The notes: generated by a model not told the origin, from the sequence alone. DNA of 64,000 bases from Acidobacteriota bacterium (GCA_021817045.1 JAKAWG010000006.1:1-64000); one strand, 5' to 3'. Counted from the first letter of the stretch, positions 17,986-27,230 are shown. Program-made: numbers and translations.

Positions 17986-18285
17986 CTAGCTACAGATGCA
18001 GCGCAGGGTGTGCCCGCCCGCGATGGAGGGAACAATGCTGATGACGTCGTTCTCGTTCAGAGGAGTCTTGTCACTTTGCAGGTAACGGATATCTTCATCG
18101 TTCAGGTAAATATTTACAAAGCTTCGCAGTCTGCCCTCTTCATTGTAAAGGTGCTTACGCAGGCCCTCGTATTTTTTCGTCAGACCCACCAGCGCCTCAG
18201 CCACGGTAGCAGCTTCCAACTCTACGGCGTCCCGCTTCTCCGTATATTGCCGGAGCGGCATGGGGATAATCACCTTAACGGGCAT
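17986..18285 (-). CDS. cysO: CysO-like ubiquitin-fold sulfur carrier with C-terminal tail
   Basis: 99 residues, MoaD/ThiS fold: VKVIIPMPLRQYT strand-turn, RSFVNIYLNDEDIRYL, and the terminal IVPSIAGG. In M. tuberculosis CysO ends at this Gly-Gly; the thiocarboxylate formed there donates sulfur to CysM. Here Gly90-Gly91 is followed by eight more residues, HTLRCICS, before TAG. The carrier therefore cannot be adenylated until the tail is removed. The neighbouring JAMM protease could do this, as the QbsD protease does for QbsE. It is 9 bp downstream of the protease gene, which suggests one operon. Confidence 0.88.
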   Translation of the reverse strand: MPVKVIIPMPLRQYTEKRDAVELEAATVAEALVGLTKKYEGLRKHLYNEEGRLRSFVNIYLNDEDIRYLQSDKTPLNENDVISIVPSIAGGHTLRCICS

Positions 18286-18294
18286 TTAGTCTCC

Positions 18295-18816
18295 TTAGCA
18301 CGCCTCCGGCGCTTGGCCGCTCGCTGCATCGTCTCGCGTCTTGCTCCCAGCTACTTCTACAGACTCCGCGTCAAAAGCCGAGCGATCTTCTCTTAGCATC
18401 CAGGAAGCGTAAACTCCAGGCCTGCCTGCCTCAACAGCTATAATAACATAAGAATACCACGGAAATGCATGGTCGCGGTCGTAGTCTGAAGGGCGCGCCG
18501 GATGATCGGGATGCGAGTGGTAAAACCCTAGAATCTCCAGCTTCCGCCTGCGAGCTTCCTGCTCGACCCTTCGCAAATCGTCCGGATCGATTAAAAACCG
18601 GTTTCGCTCGGATTCCCGATCCGGAGCCTCAAGCGGGAGCAATTCGTCGGCCCGCGCAGACCTTCCGCGCAAATTCACAAGCGCGGTGACTTCCCTAACC
18701 TCTTTCACGCTGTCCACTTCCTTGCCCACCAGGCAACCGCAGCACTCGTTCGGGTACTCGCGAGCGCTGTGACTACGGATGAGATCCAGTAGCTTCTCTG
18801 GGATACGCAGAGCCAT
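18295..18816 (-). CDS. mec: JAMM/MPN+ metalloprotease, Mec-like
   Basis: 173 residues from the ATG at 18816; a GTG at 18909 would add 31 residues with no family features. JAMM residues are complete: E24 in YPNECCGCLVG, H100 and H102 in FYHSHPDHPARP, S110 and D113 in SDYD. Mec of M. tuberculosis hydrolyses the CysO-cysteine adduct to release cysteine and regenerate CysO. Here it may also trim the eight-residue tail of the carrier. It sits between cysM and cysO in the same orientation. The family call is firm, the substrate is inferred from the cluster. Confidence 0.9.
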   Translation of the reverse strand: MALRIPEKLLDLIRSHSAREYPNECCGCLVGKEVDSVKEVREVTALVNLRGRSARADELLPLEAPDRESERNRFLIDPDDLRRVEQEARRRKLEILGFYHSHPDHPARPSDYDRDHAFPWYSYVIIAVEAGRPGVYASWMLREDRSAFDAESVEVAGSKTRDDAASGQAPEAC

Positions 18817-18918
18817 GGAGCGTTTTTGGATGACGGCGTTAGGGCGGAGGTTACAAACCTTGCGCTTGAAGCGCGGATCGCGCTGTTCCAAGGGCGATCC
18901 TTGGAGCACTGCCCTGCG

Positions 18919-19869
18919 CTATTCCGTCCAGAAGCGCTCGCTCAGGTACTTGTCACCGCTATCCGAGAAGATCGTAACGATAACGCCTTCGCGGACCGCT
19001 TCCGCCAGCTTAAGCGCCGCCGCCATAGCTGCCCCGGCGGAAACGCCCACCAGCAATCCTTCCTCGCGCGCCAGGCGAAGCGTCACGGCGTACGCGTCCT
19101 CGGTTGAGATTTCGAGGTTTTCGTCTGCCACCGATGGGTCGTAAATGCCCGGCTGGATGGAGGTCGGCATATGCTTGAGTCCTTCCAGCCCGTGGAAGGG
19201 ATCGTCCGGCTGGAAGGAGATACAGCGAATCGAGGGGTTCAACTCCTTCAGCCGCCGCCCCGTCCCCACGAAAGTTCCGCTTGTGCCGAGCCCGGCGACA
19301 AAGTGCGTGATGCGCCCGTCCGTCTGCTCAAAGATTTCCGGCGCCGTGGTTTCATAGTGTGCGCGCCAGTTGGCCGGGTTGTCATACTGATTGGCGTAAA
19401 AATACAGCTCCGGTTCCTCCATGGCCAGCTCGCGGACTTTCCGAATCGCGCCGTCCGAGCCTTCTACGGGACTCGTGTAGATGATTTCAGCGCCGTAAGC
19501 GGCCAGAATCTGCTTGCGCTCGAGCGACACGTTCCTGGGCATGCAGATTTTCAGCCGGTAGCCGCGCGCTGCGCAGATCATGGCATACGCGATGCCGGTG
19601 TTCCCGGACGTGGAATCGACCAGGATTTTGTCTTTGTTCATCAGGCCGGCGCGCTCGGCCTCGAGAATGATGTTCTTTGCCGGCCGGTCTTTGACTGAGC
19701 CCCCCGGATTGGCCCATTCGGCTTTGGCGTAAATTTCCACGCTCCGAAACTGCCGGGTAATCCGGCGGAAGCGAAGCAGTGGCGTATTGCCGATTAGAGA
19801 CAGAACGTCCTGCGGGCCGGAGAGCGCCCGACCATTCTTCGCCACACTGATTCCCGCGTGAACTGTCAT
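18919..19869 (-). CDS. cysM: Cysteine synthase CysM type (PLP enzyme)
   Basis: 316 residues, fold-type II PLP enzyme. The PLP lysine is K60 in GGSVKDRPAK, the substrate loop is STSGNTG (86-92), and the phosphate-binding loop GLGTSGT lies near 190. The C-terminus ends DSGDKYLSERFW, which resembles the active-site lid of the CysO-dependent enzyme that uses O-phosphoserine. With mec, cysO and moeZ following it completes the protein-thiocarboxylate route to cysteine, an alternative to the sulfide-dependent CysK reaction. It is first in the cluster and has a 560-bp region upstream. Confidence 0.92.
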   Translation of the reverse strand: MTVHAGISVAKNGRALSGPQDVLSLIGNTPLLRFRRITRQFRSVEIYAKAEWANPGGSVKDRPAKNIILEAERAGLMNKDKILVDSTSGNTGIAYAMICAARGYRLKICMPRNVSLERKQILAAYGAEIIYTSPVEGSDGAIRKVRELAMEEPELYFYANQYDNPANWRAHYETTAPEIFEQTDGRITHFVAGLGTSGTFVGTGRRLKELNPSIRCISFQPDDPFHGLEGLKHMPTSIQPGIYDPSVADENLEISTEDAYAVTLRLAREEGLLVGVSAGAAMAAALKLAEAVREGVIVTIFSDSGDKYLSERFWTE

Positions 19870-20141
19870 TAATTCAATACATTCGCATTATCAAGCGGGA
19901 AGTGTCAACTTATCGTGAGGCTGAGTCAGCTCAATTCTACTGACGCAGTTCAGGTCGTGCCAGCTTTTCTGGATCCAGTAGAAGACCGTCGTTTGGCCCG
20001 ACCCAGGCGAGGCCGGCGGCCGAATCCGCACCAGGCCATCAACCCGCAAGCTGTCGAGACTCCGCAATCGAAAAGGCCGGATACGCTGGCTCAAATGGCC
20101 ATTTGCGCAGCACGTATAATTTTCCCTCTCAGTGCGTATAA

Positions 20142-20218
20142 TCTCCCCGCGGACGCTGCTCCATCCCGTAGGACGAGTCTCGCCTGAGGGCTCTCCGTGT
20201 TGTTACGGAGAGCCTTTT
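20142..20218 (+). ncRNA. Candidate small RNA ending in an intrinsic terminator
   Basis: After the TATAAT at 20136-20141 there is a stretch of about 75 nt without a reading frame. It ends in GGCTCTCCGT (20189-20198), a 6-nt loop, ACGGAGAGCC (20205-20214) and TTTT. The gene that follows has its own promoter further down. The unit may be a small RNA or an attenuated leader. I cannot match it to a known RNA family, and no -35 box is obvious. Confidence 0.35.
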
Positions 20219-20259
20219 GGCCCGTTGATTCAGGAAGCATTACCGGGTCAAAAAGGAAG

Positions 20260-20288
20260 TTGACTTGCGGCGGCGTCTGGCGTATGTT
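20260..20288 (+). promoter_or_regulatory. Sigma-70-type promoter for the 20436 gene
   Basis: TTGACT, 17 bases, TATGTT. Five of six -35 bases match the consensus and the -10 is fair. Transcription would begin about 20295 and give a leader of roughly 140 nt before the ATG at 20436, which is preceded by GAGGAAGGG. Confidence 0.6.
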
Positions 20289-20435
20289 CTAACCACTTGG
20301 CTCAAGCGGCCAGCGAAGGGTTTTTGCAGGGTCGCCCAGCCTCAGAAAGGACTCTCAGGTCGCGCGGGAAGGCGGTCCTTCCTACCGGCCATCTTCAAAA
20401 TTAATCCACCTCAGAGGTAGAGGAAGGGTACGGCC

Positions 20436-23400
20436 ATGAAATTTCCTTTCTCGCTGCCGGTAGTACGTCTGACTCTTTTTGCGCTATTTTGCAGTTTGCC
20501 AATCGCGGCGATGGGCGGCATTCCGCCCTCATCTCCCCCAGGCCCTTCAGGACCTGCCCAGCCTTCACAAGGCGACCCGTCCAGCATCGCGATTCCCGGC
20601 CCTTTGCGCTCCTTCTTGCGCATGGCCGGCATCAGTCAAAAGGCCTCGCCGAAGCAGGTGCTATCTCTTCTTGCGCGCAACGTGGAGATGGAAGGTTACG
20701 GCTGGCGCGGCAAGAAGCCTCAACCCACCGAATTTCTGAAACTGCTCAGAGGCTATCTGAACCACGCTCGGCAATTGCTCGTGCTGGCGGGGCCAAAAGG
20801 CGTGATTCACGTTGCGAATTGTGACCAGGCCCAGCCGCTGCTGAGCGTTCTCGGTTACCGGCTCCGAACGTCCTGCGGACCCCACACGTCCGTGGAAGCT
20901 GCGGATCCCAAGAAGGCTTTTCTGACCATCGATTCCGGGTTTCCCCTGACGAATCTTACGAGCACACTTCGTGGGAACAGGCCATTTGACTATACCTTTG
21001 AGACCACGCGCTTGCCTGTTTTATTGCGGGCGAGCGATTGGGTAAGCGTCGAAGAAGAACGGACCAGGAATAAGAAGAGCATCAACGGTCCGGACGATGT
21101 GGTGGATTCACTTGTCCGAGACCCCGCATTGGCGCGCCTTTACTGGGCCCTCGCCCGCATGGATGCCGGTACCACCTCCTATTTGGTACAAACGTTCGGA
21201 CTGGAGAAACTTGTCTCCCTTGCTCCGGTACTCGACTTCTACGGGCGCCACATTTACGTCCGATCAGGGCGGGTGATCGTTCCGGGCGGAGTGAGCGCGG
21301 AGCGCCCGTGGAAGAAGCTCGTGGGAGCCAGTCCCGAGTCTCCAAGGGCGTTCCTTAGCCGCTTGCTTGAGAAGGACGACGGCTGGATGGCGGCTTATTT
21401 TGATGCCCTTTCCCGCGCCGACGCGCGACAGCAGGCCTATTTCACTTCACGTTCTCGCCTGCGCAACTTTTACCACGCGCTGCTAGGCCGCAAGGTTACT
21501 CCCAGCGCCGTGCGGCCTGTTTTCCGGCCGAACCCTGGCCTTGTGCTACTGGCAACCCGCCTTCGCCTGGACCGTGCGGGCCGACCGCGCCTACCTGGAA
21601 ATCTGGCGGCTTGGAAGAGCATTTTCGAAGAACAACACAGGAACCACTCGAAGATCGTCCGAAGGTGGACTGCGCGGGCAGCGGGTTGGAAGAATCCCGA
21701 TCAGCTTGTAGCGGCGATGGTTGCCCTTTCCCGAGTGGACTCGCAAGGTAATCCCCTAAATACGTTTCTCATGCTCAACGAGATCGATCGCGGACGATCT
21801 CGCTCCGAGCGCCTCAAGCCGCGAACCGTGGAATTGCTAGCGGAGCAATACCCGCGATTCGGCGACCAATATCGAATATTTGCGGAATTTCACGCCCTGA
21901 ACGGCGGATCAATCAGCCGCTTTCTCGACGTGGCCGAAATCCTCGATGGCATCCACGACCGCGCGCTACGGGCCGACGCTGCAGGCATCTTTCAAGCCAA
22001 CGTCGGACTTTGGCAGATCCTTGCGCGCCAGGGCCAGATTCCGGTCCGGAAGTGGAATTGGTCCTGGCAGCGGGTAGTTGATCCGTTCGCTCGCTTCCGT
22101 ACTTCAGCCGAGCTTTTTGATGCCAGCCGAAAGTCCCTCCAGGCCCTTTTCCGTGCCGCCACTGGCAACTCCCGAGTCTCGCAGGATGAAATTGTCGCGC
22201 TGCTTTCAGGTCCCGAGGTGAAGAGTCCGGCTGGCGACCGCGTCCGGCAAGCGCTCGCCGCCAGAATCGACGCAGCTCTGGACGCCCAAAACCTCGTTTC
22301 GCTGGACACGCTTTTTGACCTGGGTGACGGCCTGAACCGGATGGCCCGAGGCAAATCCGCGCCCGGTGACATGATCCAACTGGCAGGACGGCTGAGGGAA
22401 CTGAAGATGCCCAAACCGCTGTTTTCGAGCAGCGAAAGGGCGGAATGGGGTTACGGATACTATACCAACCCCCACATCCAGGGGGAGATGGCCACGAATC
22501 TGGCCAAGATTATAAGGTCACCACGCTCTTCCAAACAGCTTGCTGCTGCCCGCGGCGAACTCGTCCCGTTCTTGCGGGATACCTTGGTGGGACTGAATTA
22601 CGCTTACTATCAGCCGCCCGGAGCAGACGTGCTTTACAATGATCCATTTTTCGTCCGGTCTCATGATTTTTCGGGAGAAGAGATTATTGGCGCGGATCAA
22701 ACCTGGAAAACTCCGATCGTGTTTGGTCGCGGCTGGACGGCAGGCGGCGGCGCCCGCCTGGTGGGCTCGCTGGCTGACTTGCCGTATGTGCTGGCGGAGG
22801 TCGAACAGGATTTCATCGTGCCGCGAAACGTTCAGGCTCTCATCTGGGAGGACCTGGTTCCTACGCTTCTGACGGATTCGGTGGTGCCGCGCTGGTGGCA
22901 TGTGACAGAAAACGAGCTTCAGGCGGTTACCCTGTACCAGCGCTTTGGGGAGCAGCTTGTAGCGCAAGCGGCGAAGGACCAGGAGGTTCGCTCGCAGGTG
23001 CTAAATATCTTGTCATCGCGCTTAGTGCCTCCTCGCTACGATGAAGTGGAAGCGGACGTCCATACGGGGCGCGTGCAAGACGCCGTTGCGAATTTGACGC
23101 CGGCGGTAAAGTTCTACCTAGCGGCCGACTTCAGACAGAAATTCTCAAAGGAAACCGCGAAATGGGGCGGAGCAGGACAGGAACTGGATGAGCTTGCGCA
23201 TCGTGATCCGAAGGACGTTAATCCGTCGCGCCTGGCGAGGGATTTTGGAGTTCCGCATCCGGCGCTGGCCCAAACCTATGGTACCGGGCTGTTGAATGTG
23301 CAACCGCTCCCTACCTATATGGGCTATTCCAGCCGGCTCCTCGCCGAATCGTGGCAGTCGGATAATCTCTATTGGGCGCGCCTTGCGTACAAAAAGGGTT

Positions 23401-23582
23401 ATCCGCCCGTCATGCTCAACCTGTTAGTTCCCGAACTGACGCGGCGCATGATCGCAAATATCTTTGCCACTGACCTGGAGGATAGGCAGGCGCTCCTCCG
23501 CGCCTTGCGGGAGACGGGGAAGCAGTTTCAGAGCGGTGAGCTTGCTTCAGTGCCCGGTATTAGCGCCGATTCGAGGCTGTGA
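20436..23582 (+). CDS. Large secreted protein of unknown function
   Basis: 1048 residues, strong ribosome-binding site. A signal peptide (hydrophobic about 10-26) is followed by a Pro/Ser-rich linker (28-55) and then by a long, mostly helical sequence with many Arg/Leu-rich stretches and few cysteines. I see no catalytic motif, lipobox, membrane span or repeat. The composition and length resemble acidobacterial secreted proteins of unknown role. The next gene, a VWFA protein, begins 93 bp downstream with its own ribosome-binding site, so the two may be cotranscribed. I do not recognise the family. Confidence 0.75.
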   Translation: MKFPFSLPVVRLTLFALFCSLPIAAMGGIPPSSPPGPSGPAQPSQGDPSSIAIPGPLRSFLRMAGISQKASPKQVLSLLARNVEMEGYGWRGKKPQPTEFLKLLRGYLNHARQLLVLAGPKGVIHVANCDQAQPLLSVLGYRLRTSCGPHTSVEAADPKKAFLTIDSGFPLTNLTSTLRGNRPFDYTFETTRLPVLLRASDWVSVEEERTRNKKSINGPDDVVDSLVRDPALARLYWALARMDAGTTSYLVQTFGLEKLVSLAPVLDFYGRHIYVRSGRVIVPGGVSAERPWKKLVGASPESPRAFLSRLLEKDDGWMAAYFDALSRADARQQAYFTSRSRLRNFYHALLGRKVTPSAVRPVFRPNPGLVLLATRLRLDRAGRPRLPGNLAAWKSIFEEQHRNHSKIVRRWTARAAGWKNPDQLVAAMVALSRVDSQGNPLNTFLMLNEIDRGRSRSERLKPRTVELLAEQYPRFGDQYRIFAEFHALNGGSISRFLDVAEILDGIHDRALRADAAGIFQANVGLWQILARQGQIPVRKWNWSWQRVVDPFARFRTSAELFDASRKSLQALFRAATGNSRVSQDEIVALLSGPEVKSPAGDRVRQALAARIDAALDAQNLVSLDTLFDLGDGLNRMARGKSAPGDMIQLAGRLRELKMPKPLFSSSERAEWGYGYYTNPHIQGEMATNLAKIIRSPRSSKQLAAARGELVPFLRDTLVGLNYAYYQPPGADVLYNDPFFVRSHDFSGEEIIGADQTWKTPIVFGRGWTAGGGARLVGSLADLPYVLAEVEQDFIVPRNVQALIWEDLVPTLLTDSVVPRWWHVTENELQAVTLYQRFGEQLVAQAAKDQEVRSQVLNILSSRLVPPRYDEVEADVHTGRVQDAVANLTPAVKFYLAADFRQKFSKETAKWGGAGQELDELAHRDPKDVNPSRLARDFGVPHPALAQTYGTGLLNVQPLPTYMGYSSRLLAESWQSDNLYWARLAYKKGYPPVMLNLLVPELTRRMIANIFATDLEDRQALLRALRETGKQFQSGELASVPGISADSRL

Positions 23583-23675
23583 GACTGTCTGAGACGCTTA
23601 AGATGAAGGAAACTCTGTAAGACGCTCTGCTATGATCGCGAAAGTAGCCTGAGCGGGAGAAAGGGAATTATAGCC

Positions 23676-24695
23676 ATGCGCCGCCGTATATGCTTCCTCG
23701 CATTTCTAGGTGTGGTATCCGCAACAGCGAGCGGGGCGGCTCAGAACGCCGCCACCCGCCGTCACCTCATCATTCGTAGGACGGTCGATTTGGTGCAAAT
23801 GGATGTGGCGGTCACGGACAAGAAGGGGCACTATATAACCGGCCTGCGCCCCTGGAATTTCGCCGTGTACGAAGACGGAATTCTGCAAAAGCTCAACACG
23901 TTCGGAGAGGAGAACGAAGCTCCGCGGAATGTAAGCGACTTCGTGCGGGGTAGCAGCCAAATAGCTCGCGCGGGAGGCGCGCAGCCCGTGATAACCACGG
24001 GAGCGGGCCACAGCGTTTTTATCCTCTTTGACACCAGTAATTACATGTATCGAGGGTTTGTGTTTGCGCAGGACGCCATCGGCCAATTCGTCCGCTCCCT
24101 CAATCCGACAGACCGGGTGGCGTTTTACTCCTATAGCCGCGACCTTTCGCGAGATGCCGTGCTCACCGTTAACCGCGACGTCGTTTTGCGGGGAGTTCGA
24201 AATACAGTGGCCGGAGACGACGCGGCGCTGTACGATAGCCTTCTGATAACGCTTAAGGACGCGGCCAACCTCACGGGTAGGAAGGTGGTCGTTGTCTTTT
24301 CTAATGGCCCTGACAACGCGAGCGTAATCGCCCCTGAAGACGTTCTCAACCTTGCGCAGTCGGAAGGCGTTCCAATCTATATGATCAGCACCCGCGCGGC
24401 GAAGAGCGACCCGGTCTCCTCCGCGGTTTTCGAGCGCGTGAGCACCGCGACGGGCGGCAAGGCCTATTTTGCCAAGAATTGGGAAGAGGAGCAGAAAGCA
24501 TTTGCCTCGATCCGCGATGACTTGGCACACCTCTATTCGCTCAGCTACTACCCTCAACCCAATCCGAACCTTGGCTGGCGGAAAATTACCGTGAAACTCG
24601 TGGGCGTGCCGATCAAGAAATACCACATCCGCACAAGGACCGGATATTTCCCGGAAGCGGTTCGCCTGATGAACGAGACCGCCCAAGTCCAATAA
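23676..24695 (+). CDS. VWFA-related domain protein (acidobacterial type)
   Basis: 339 residues. Signal peptide (1-21, cleavage near GAA-Q). The N-terminal segment DLVQMDVAVTDKKGHYITGL followed by an NFAVYEDG turn is the signature of the acidobacterial VWFA-related family. The VWA fold follows at about 105-290. Its metal site is degenerate: FILFDTSNYMY in place of DxSxS, so metal-dependent ligand binding may be altered. These proteins are exported, and partners are unknown. The ATG has GAGAAAGGG upstream. Confidence 0.88.
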   Translation: MRRRICFLAFLGVVSATASGAAQNAATRRHLIIRRTVDLVQMDVAVTDKKGHYITGLRPWNFAVYEDGILQKLNTFGEENEAPRNVSDFVRGSSQIARAGGAQPVITTGAGHSVFILFDTSNYMYRGFVFAQDAIGQFVRSLNPTDRVAFYSYSRDLSRDAVLTVNRDVVLRGVRNTVAGDDAALYDSLLITLKDAANLTGRKVVVVFSNGPDNASVIAPEDVLNLAQSEGVPIYMISTRAAKSDPVSSAVFERVSTATGGKAYFAKNWEEEQKAFASIRDDLAHLYSLSYYPQPNPNLGWRKITVKLVGVPIKKYHIRTRTGYFPEAVRLMNETAQVQ

Positions 24696-24746
24696 GGCTC
24701 ACCCAGGCAAGTCTGGGGCCGGCAGGCGCCCCACTGAGCTGGAAGC

Positions 24747-26003
24747 TCAAGAGGCCCGCGCATCCACGACGCTCTTTGGTGACGCCACGGCTTTTCGGGT
24801 GATACGGATGCGCTCAATCATTCCGGCGGATGCCTCCTCCACGCGAAATTCGAGGTTCTTCCACATCAGGACCTCGCCTTTCTCCGGAATCCTGTGAAAC
24901 TGCTCCTGTAAGAAACCCGTCAGAGTTTTAGTTTCCGGAATCTCCGTCTGCAACAGCGAATTGATGTAGCGTCCCCGCGTTTCGCCGTGGGCGATGAGTT
25001 CGTCCCTCGCTACGCGCTTCACGAGATCGGGGACGACGTCCTTCTCGTCGATGATCTCTCCCACAAGCTCTTCGAGGCAGTCTTCGAGCGTCACGACGCC
25101 TGAAGCTTCGCCGTGCTCGTCAATCACGACCGCGAGATGCGTCCTCGCTTTCTGGAATTCGCGCAGGAGTTCGTCGACAAGGAGCTGCTCGGGGACCAGC
25201 AGGGGTTTCTTGGCAAAGGCTTTCATGGCCTTTTGGGATTCTCCGTTTTCCAGAGCGACCAGCAAATCGCGCTGGTGAACCACCCCGATGATGCCATCCA
25301 ATGAGTCTCCACCAACCACGGGGATCCGCGAATACGTGGCTCCGACGATCTGGGGCTTCATCTCGGCGAGGGTCTTGTCCCCTTCAAAATAAAAGACCTG
25401 ACCGCGTGGGGTCATGAGGTCACGAGCCGTGATGTCATTCAGCTTGAAGATTTGACGAATCATGGCCGCTTCATCGGGTTCAATGGTTCCCGACCTCTCC
25501 CCGAGCATTGCCATCGCCTCGATCTCCTCTTCGGAGACCTTCGAGGATTTTTCCGGGCTGACGAGCCCGGCAACATAGTAGCTGAACCGAATCAGCGGAT
25601 TCAAAAGTCCGGAAATCACGCGTAGCGGCCTGGCCGTGCGAAGTGCGAGCGCCTCGGAGGTGCGCACGCCCACAATCTTGGGAACGAGCTCTGCGAACAC
25701 AATCACCAGGATTGTGAAAGCAACCAAGAAGGCCGTGGCGGCGACTTCGCCAAACTTCTCGACGGCCAGCACGCCCACAATCCAGGCGGTGATAATTGTT
25801 ACAACGTTTGAAAGGATAACCAAGGCGGAGAGAGGCCGCTGAATTTCTGATTTGAGCTTTTCGAGGACAGCCGCCCCCTTCTTGCCTTCCGCACGGGCGG
25901 CAACGACCCGCGATGGCGGAACCGCGAGAAGCGCCGCTTCAGCAGCCGAAATCAGGGCGCCAATCGCCACCGCGGCGAGAATGATAATTACCAGATCCAG
26001 CAT
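24747..26003 (-). CDS. CNNM/CorC-type membrane protein (DUF21, CBS pair, CorC_HlyC)
   Basis: 418 residues from the ATG at 26003; a TTG twelve codons earlier adds an Arg-rich stretch with no support. Order: DUF21 transmembrane domain (about 1-170, four hydrophobic segments including LVIIILAAVAIGALISAAEA), a CBS-domain pair (about 190-320, with DLMTPRGQVFYFEG), and a C-terminal CorC/HlyC domain (about 335-410). The family is often labelled hemolysin, but members studied in detail act in Mg2+/Co2+ transport. ATP binding to the CBS pair would regulate it. It converges on the VWFA gene. Confidence 0.88.
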   Translation of the reverse strand: MLDLVIIILAAVAIGALISAAEAALLAVPPSRVVAARAEGKKGAAVLEKLKSEIQRPLSALVILSNVVTIITAWIVGVLAVEKFGEVAATAFLVAFTILVIVFAELVPKIVGVRTSEALALRTARPLRVISGLLNPLIRFSYYVAGLVSPEKSSKVSEEEIEAMAMLGERSGTIEPDEAAMIRQIFKLNDITARDLMTPRGQVFYFEGDKTLAEMKPQIVGATYSRIPVVGGDSLDGIIGVVHQRDLLVALENGESQKAMKAFAKKPLLVPEQLLVDELLREFQKARTHLAVVIDEHGEASGVVTLEDCLEELVGEIIDEKDVVPDLVKRVARDELIAHGETRGRYINSLLQTEIPETKTLTGFLQEQFHRIPEKGEVLMWKNLEFRVEEASAGMIERIRITRKAVASPKSVVDARAS

Positions 26004-26285
26004 CGCGAAGCGGCGCCGCCGGAACGCTCTAGGCGGCAACCTAAAAGAACCACACCCGACGCCTTTACAATATCATCTTTCCCTGCCCTCCGCAGGCACG
26101 GTGATGCACTTGACGCGAGCAGGGCTGCAACACAACACTGTTCACCTAGGAGCGCCGGCGGGCATCTTTTTGGCGGGTGCCTGATACGGGACGGCAGGCA
26201 AGGTAATTCTCAACCTTACTCAACAGTATTGGCCTGCCAAATATAGAGCGCAGACGCGGAAGCCTTGACCGGGAAGGGTCAGACA

Positions 26286-27164
26286 TTGAAATCGCTCATC
26301 GTTAATGCCGACGATTTCGGTCGGTCGCGACAAGTGAACGCGGGCGTCTATCACGCGCACAAGCACGGGGTACTGACGAGCGCGAGCCTGATGGTGGCTG
26401 AGCCGGCTGCTGCGGAAGCCGCTGAACTTGGCCGCGACTGCCCGGCGCTCGACGTGGGCCTCCACATTGTTTCATGCAACGGCCGTAGCCTCCTTCCCGC
26501 ATCCCGGCTGCACGGCGTGGTCGACGATCAAGGCCGCTTTCCCGCAAGCGAAGTTTGGGCGGGGCTTCGCTACGCGTTTCGCCCTAGCCTACGCGCGAGA
26601 CTTCGCGACGAATTTCGCGCCCAGATTGAGCGTCACCTCTCGCTTATCGGCTACCTTCACCACCTGGATGGCCACCACAACTTGCACCTGCACCCCGCTC
26701 TGGCGGACATCCTCATCGACCTCGCCTCTGAATACAAAATCTCGTGCCTGCGTCTAGTGCGCGAGCCGATCTTCACTACGCTTCGCCTTGCGCCGGATCA
26801 CGCGTCACGCAAATTGCGCGACCATCTGATTTTTCGGGTGCTCTCGGCGCGCGCCGCCAGGCGGATGCGCCCTCACGGTACGCTTGGGAATGACTGGACG
26901 TTCGGTTTCCACCAGACGGGCCGGTTAACAGAACGCTATCTCCTGGGTGTGCTCGCCCGTCTTCCCGAAGATAGCGTAACCGAGTTCTATTTCCATCCCG
27001 CCGTAGAAGCTGACGGCGAGCCGCCCATGTGGCCGTCGCAGGCTGCCGAAACCACGCTGCTCACGAAGGGAACTATCGCCGCTGCCTTGCAGGAGCATGG
27101 CATCGGCCTGACGACGTTCCGCGACCTCGCCCGGAAAGATTTGATGCGGTCTCTGCGCCTCTGA
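26286..27164 (+). CDS. ChbG/HpnK/YdjC-family carbohydrate deacetylase
   Basis: 292 residues from the TTG at 26286, chosen because GGGAAGGG lies eight bases upstream; a TTG at 26265 adds seven residues. The family signature LIVNADDFGRS is at the N-terminus with the metal-binding Asp pair, and the metal histidines are in DGHHNLHLHP. The third motif is FYFHPAVEAD. Members deacetylate diacetylchitobiose (ChbG) or act in hopanoid synthesis (HpnK). No hopanoid gene is adjacent, so I leave the substrate open. Confidence 0.85.
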   Translation: MKSLIVNADDFGRSRQVNAGVYHAHKHGVLTSASLMVAEPAAAEAAELGRDCPALDVGLHIVSCNGRSLLPASRLHGVVDDQGRFPASEVWAGLRYAFRPSLRARLRDEFRAQIERHLSLIGYLHHLDGHHNLHLHPALADILIDLASEYKISCLRLVREPIFTTLRLAPDHASRKLRDHLIFRVLSARAARRMRPHGTLGNDWTFGFHQTGRLTERYLLGVLARLPEDSVTEFYFHPAVEADGEPPMWPSQAAETTLLTKGTIAAALQEHGIGLTTFRDLARKDLMRSLRL

Positions 27165-27230
27165 ACGGAGCGCTGCCGCCATTTCCCAGGCGAGGTTGTA
27201 AATTGTTGAAGTGGAGAGGGTTGGTTTGAC

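Larger units (their letters stand above)
19870..20435. other. Divergent region with a candidate small RNA and a promoter
   Basis: About 565 bp between cysM and the large secreted orphan. No coding frame is convincing. On the plus strand it holds two TATAAT boxes (20117-20122, 20136-20141), an intrinsic-terminator hairpin at 20189-20218 and a near-consensus promoter at 20260-20288. Confidence 0.6.

Noticed and set aside
20189-20218. Riboswitch for cysteine or S-adenosylmethionine
   Set aside because: The hairpin reads toward the secreted orphan and not toward cysM, and no SAM- or other riboswitch core could be recognised.
23706-24692. A 328-residue minus-strand frame opposite the VWFA gene
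   Set aside because: Antisense shadow; the VWFA frame has a signal peptide, a ribosome-binding site and family motifs.
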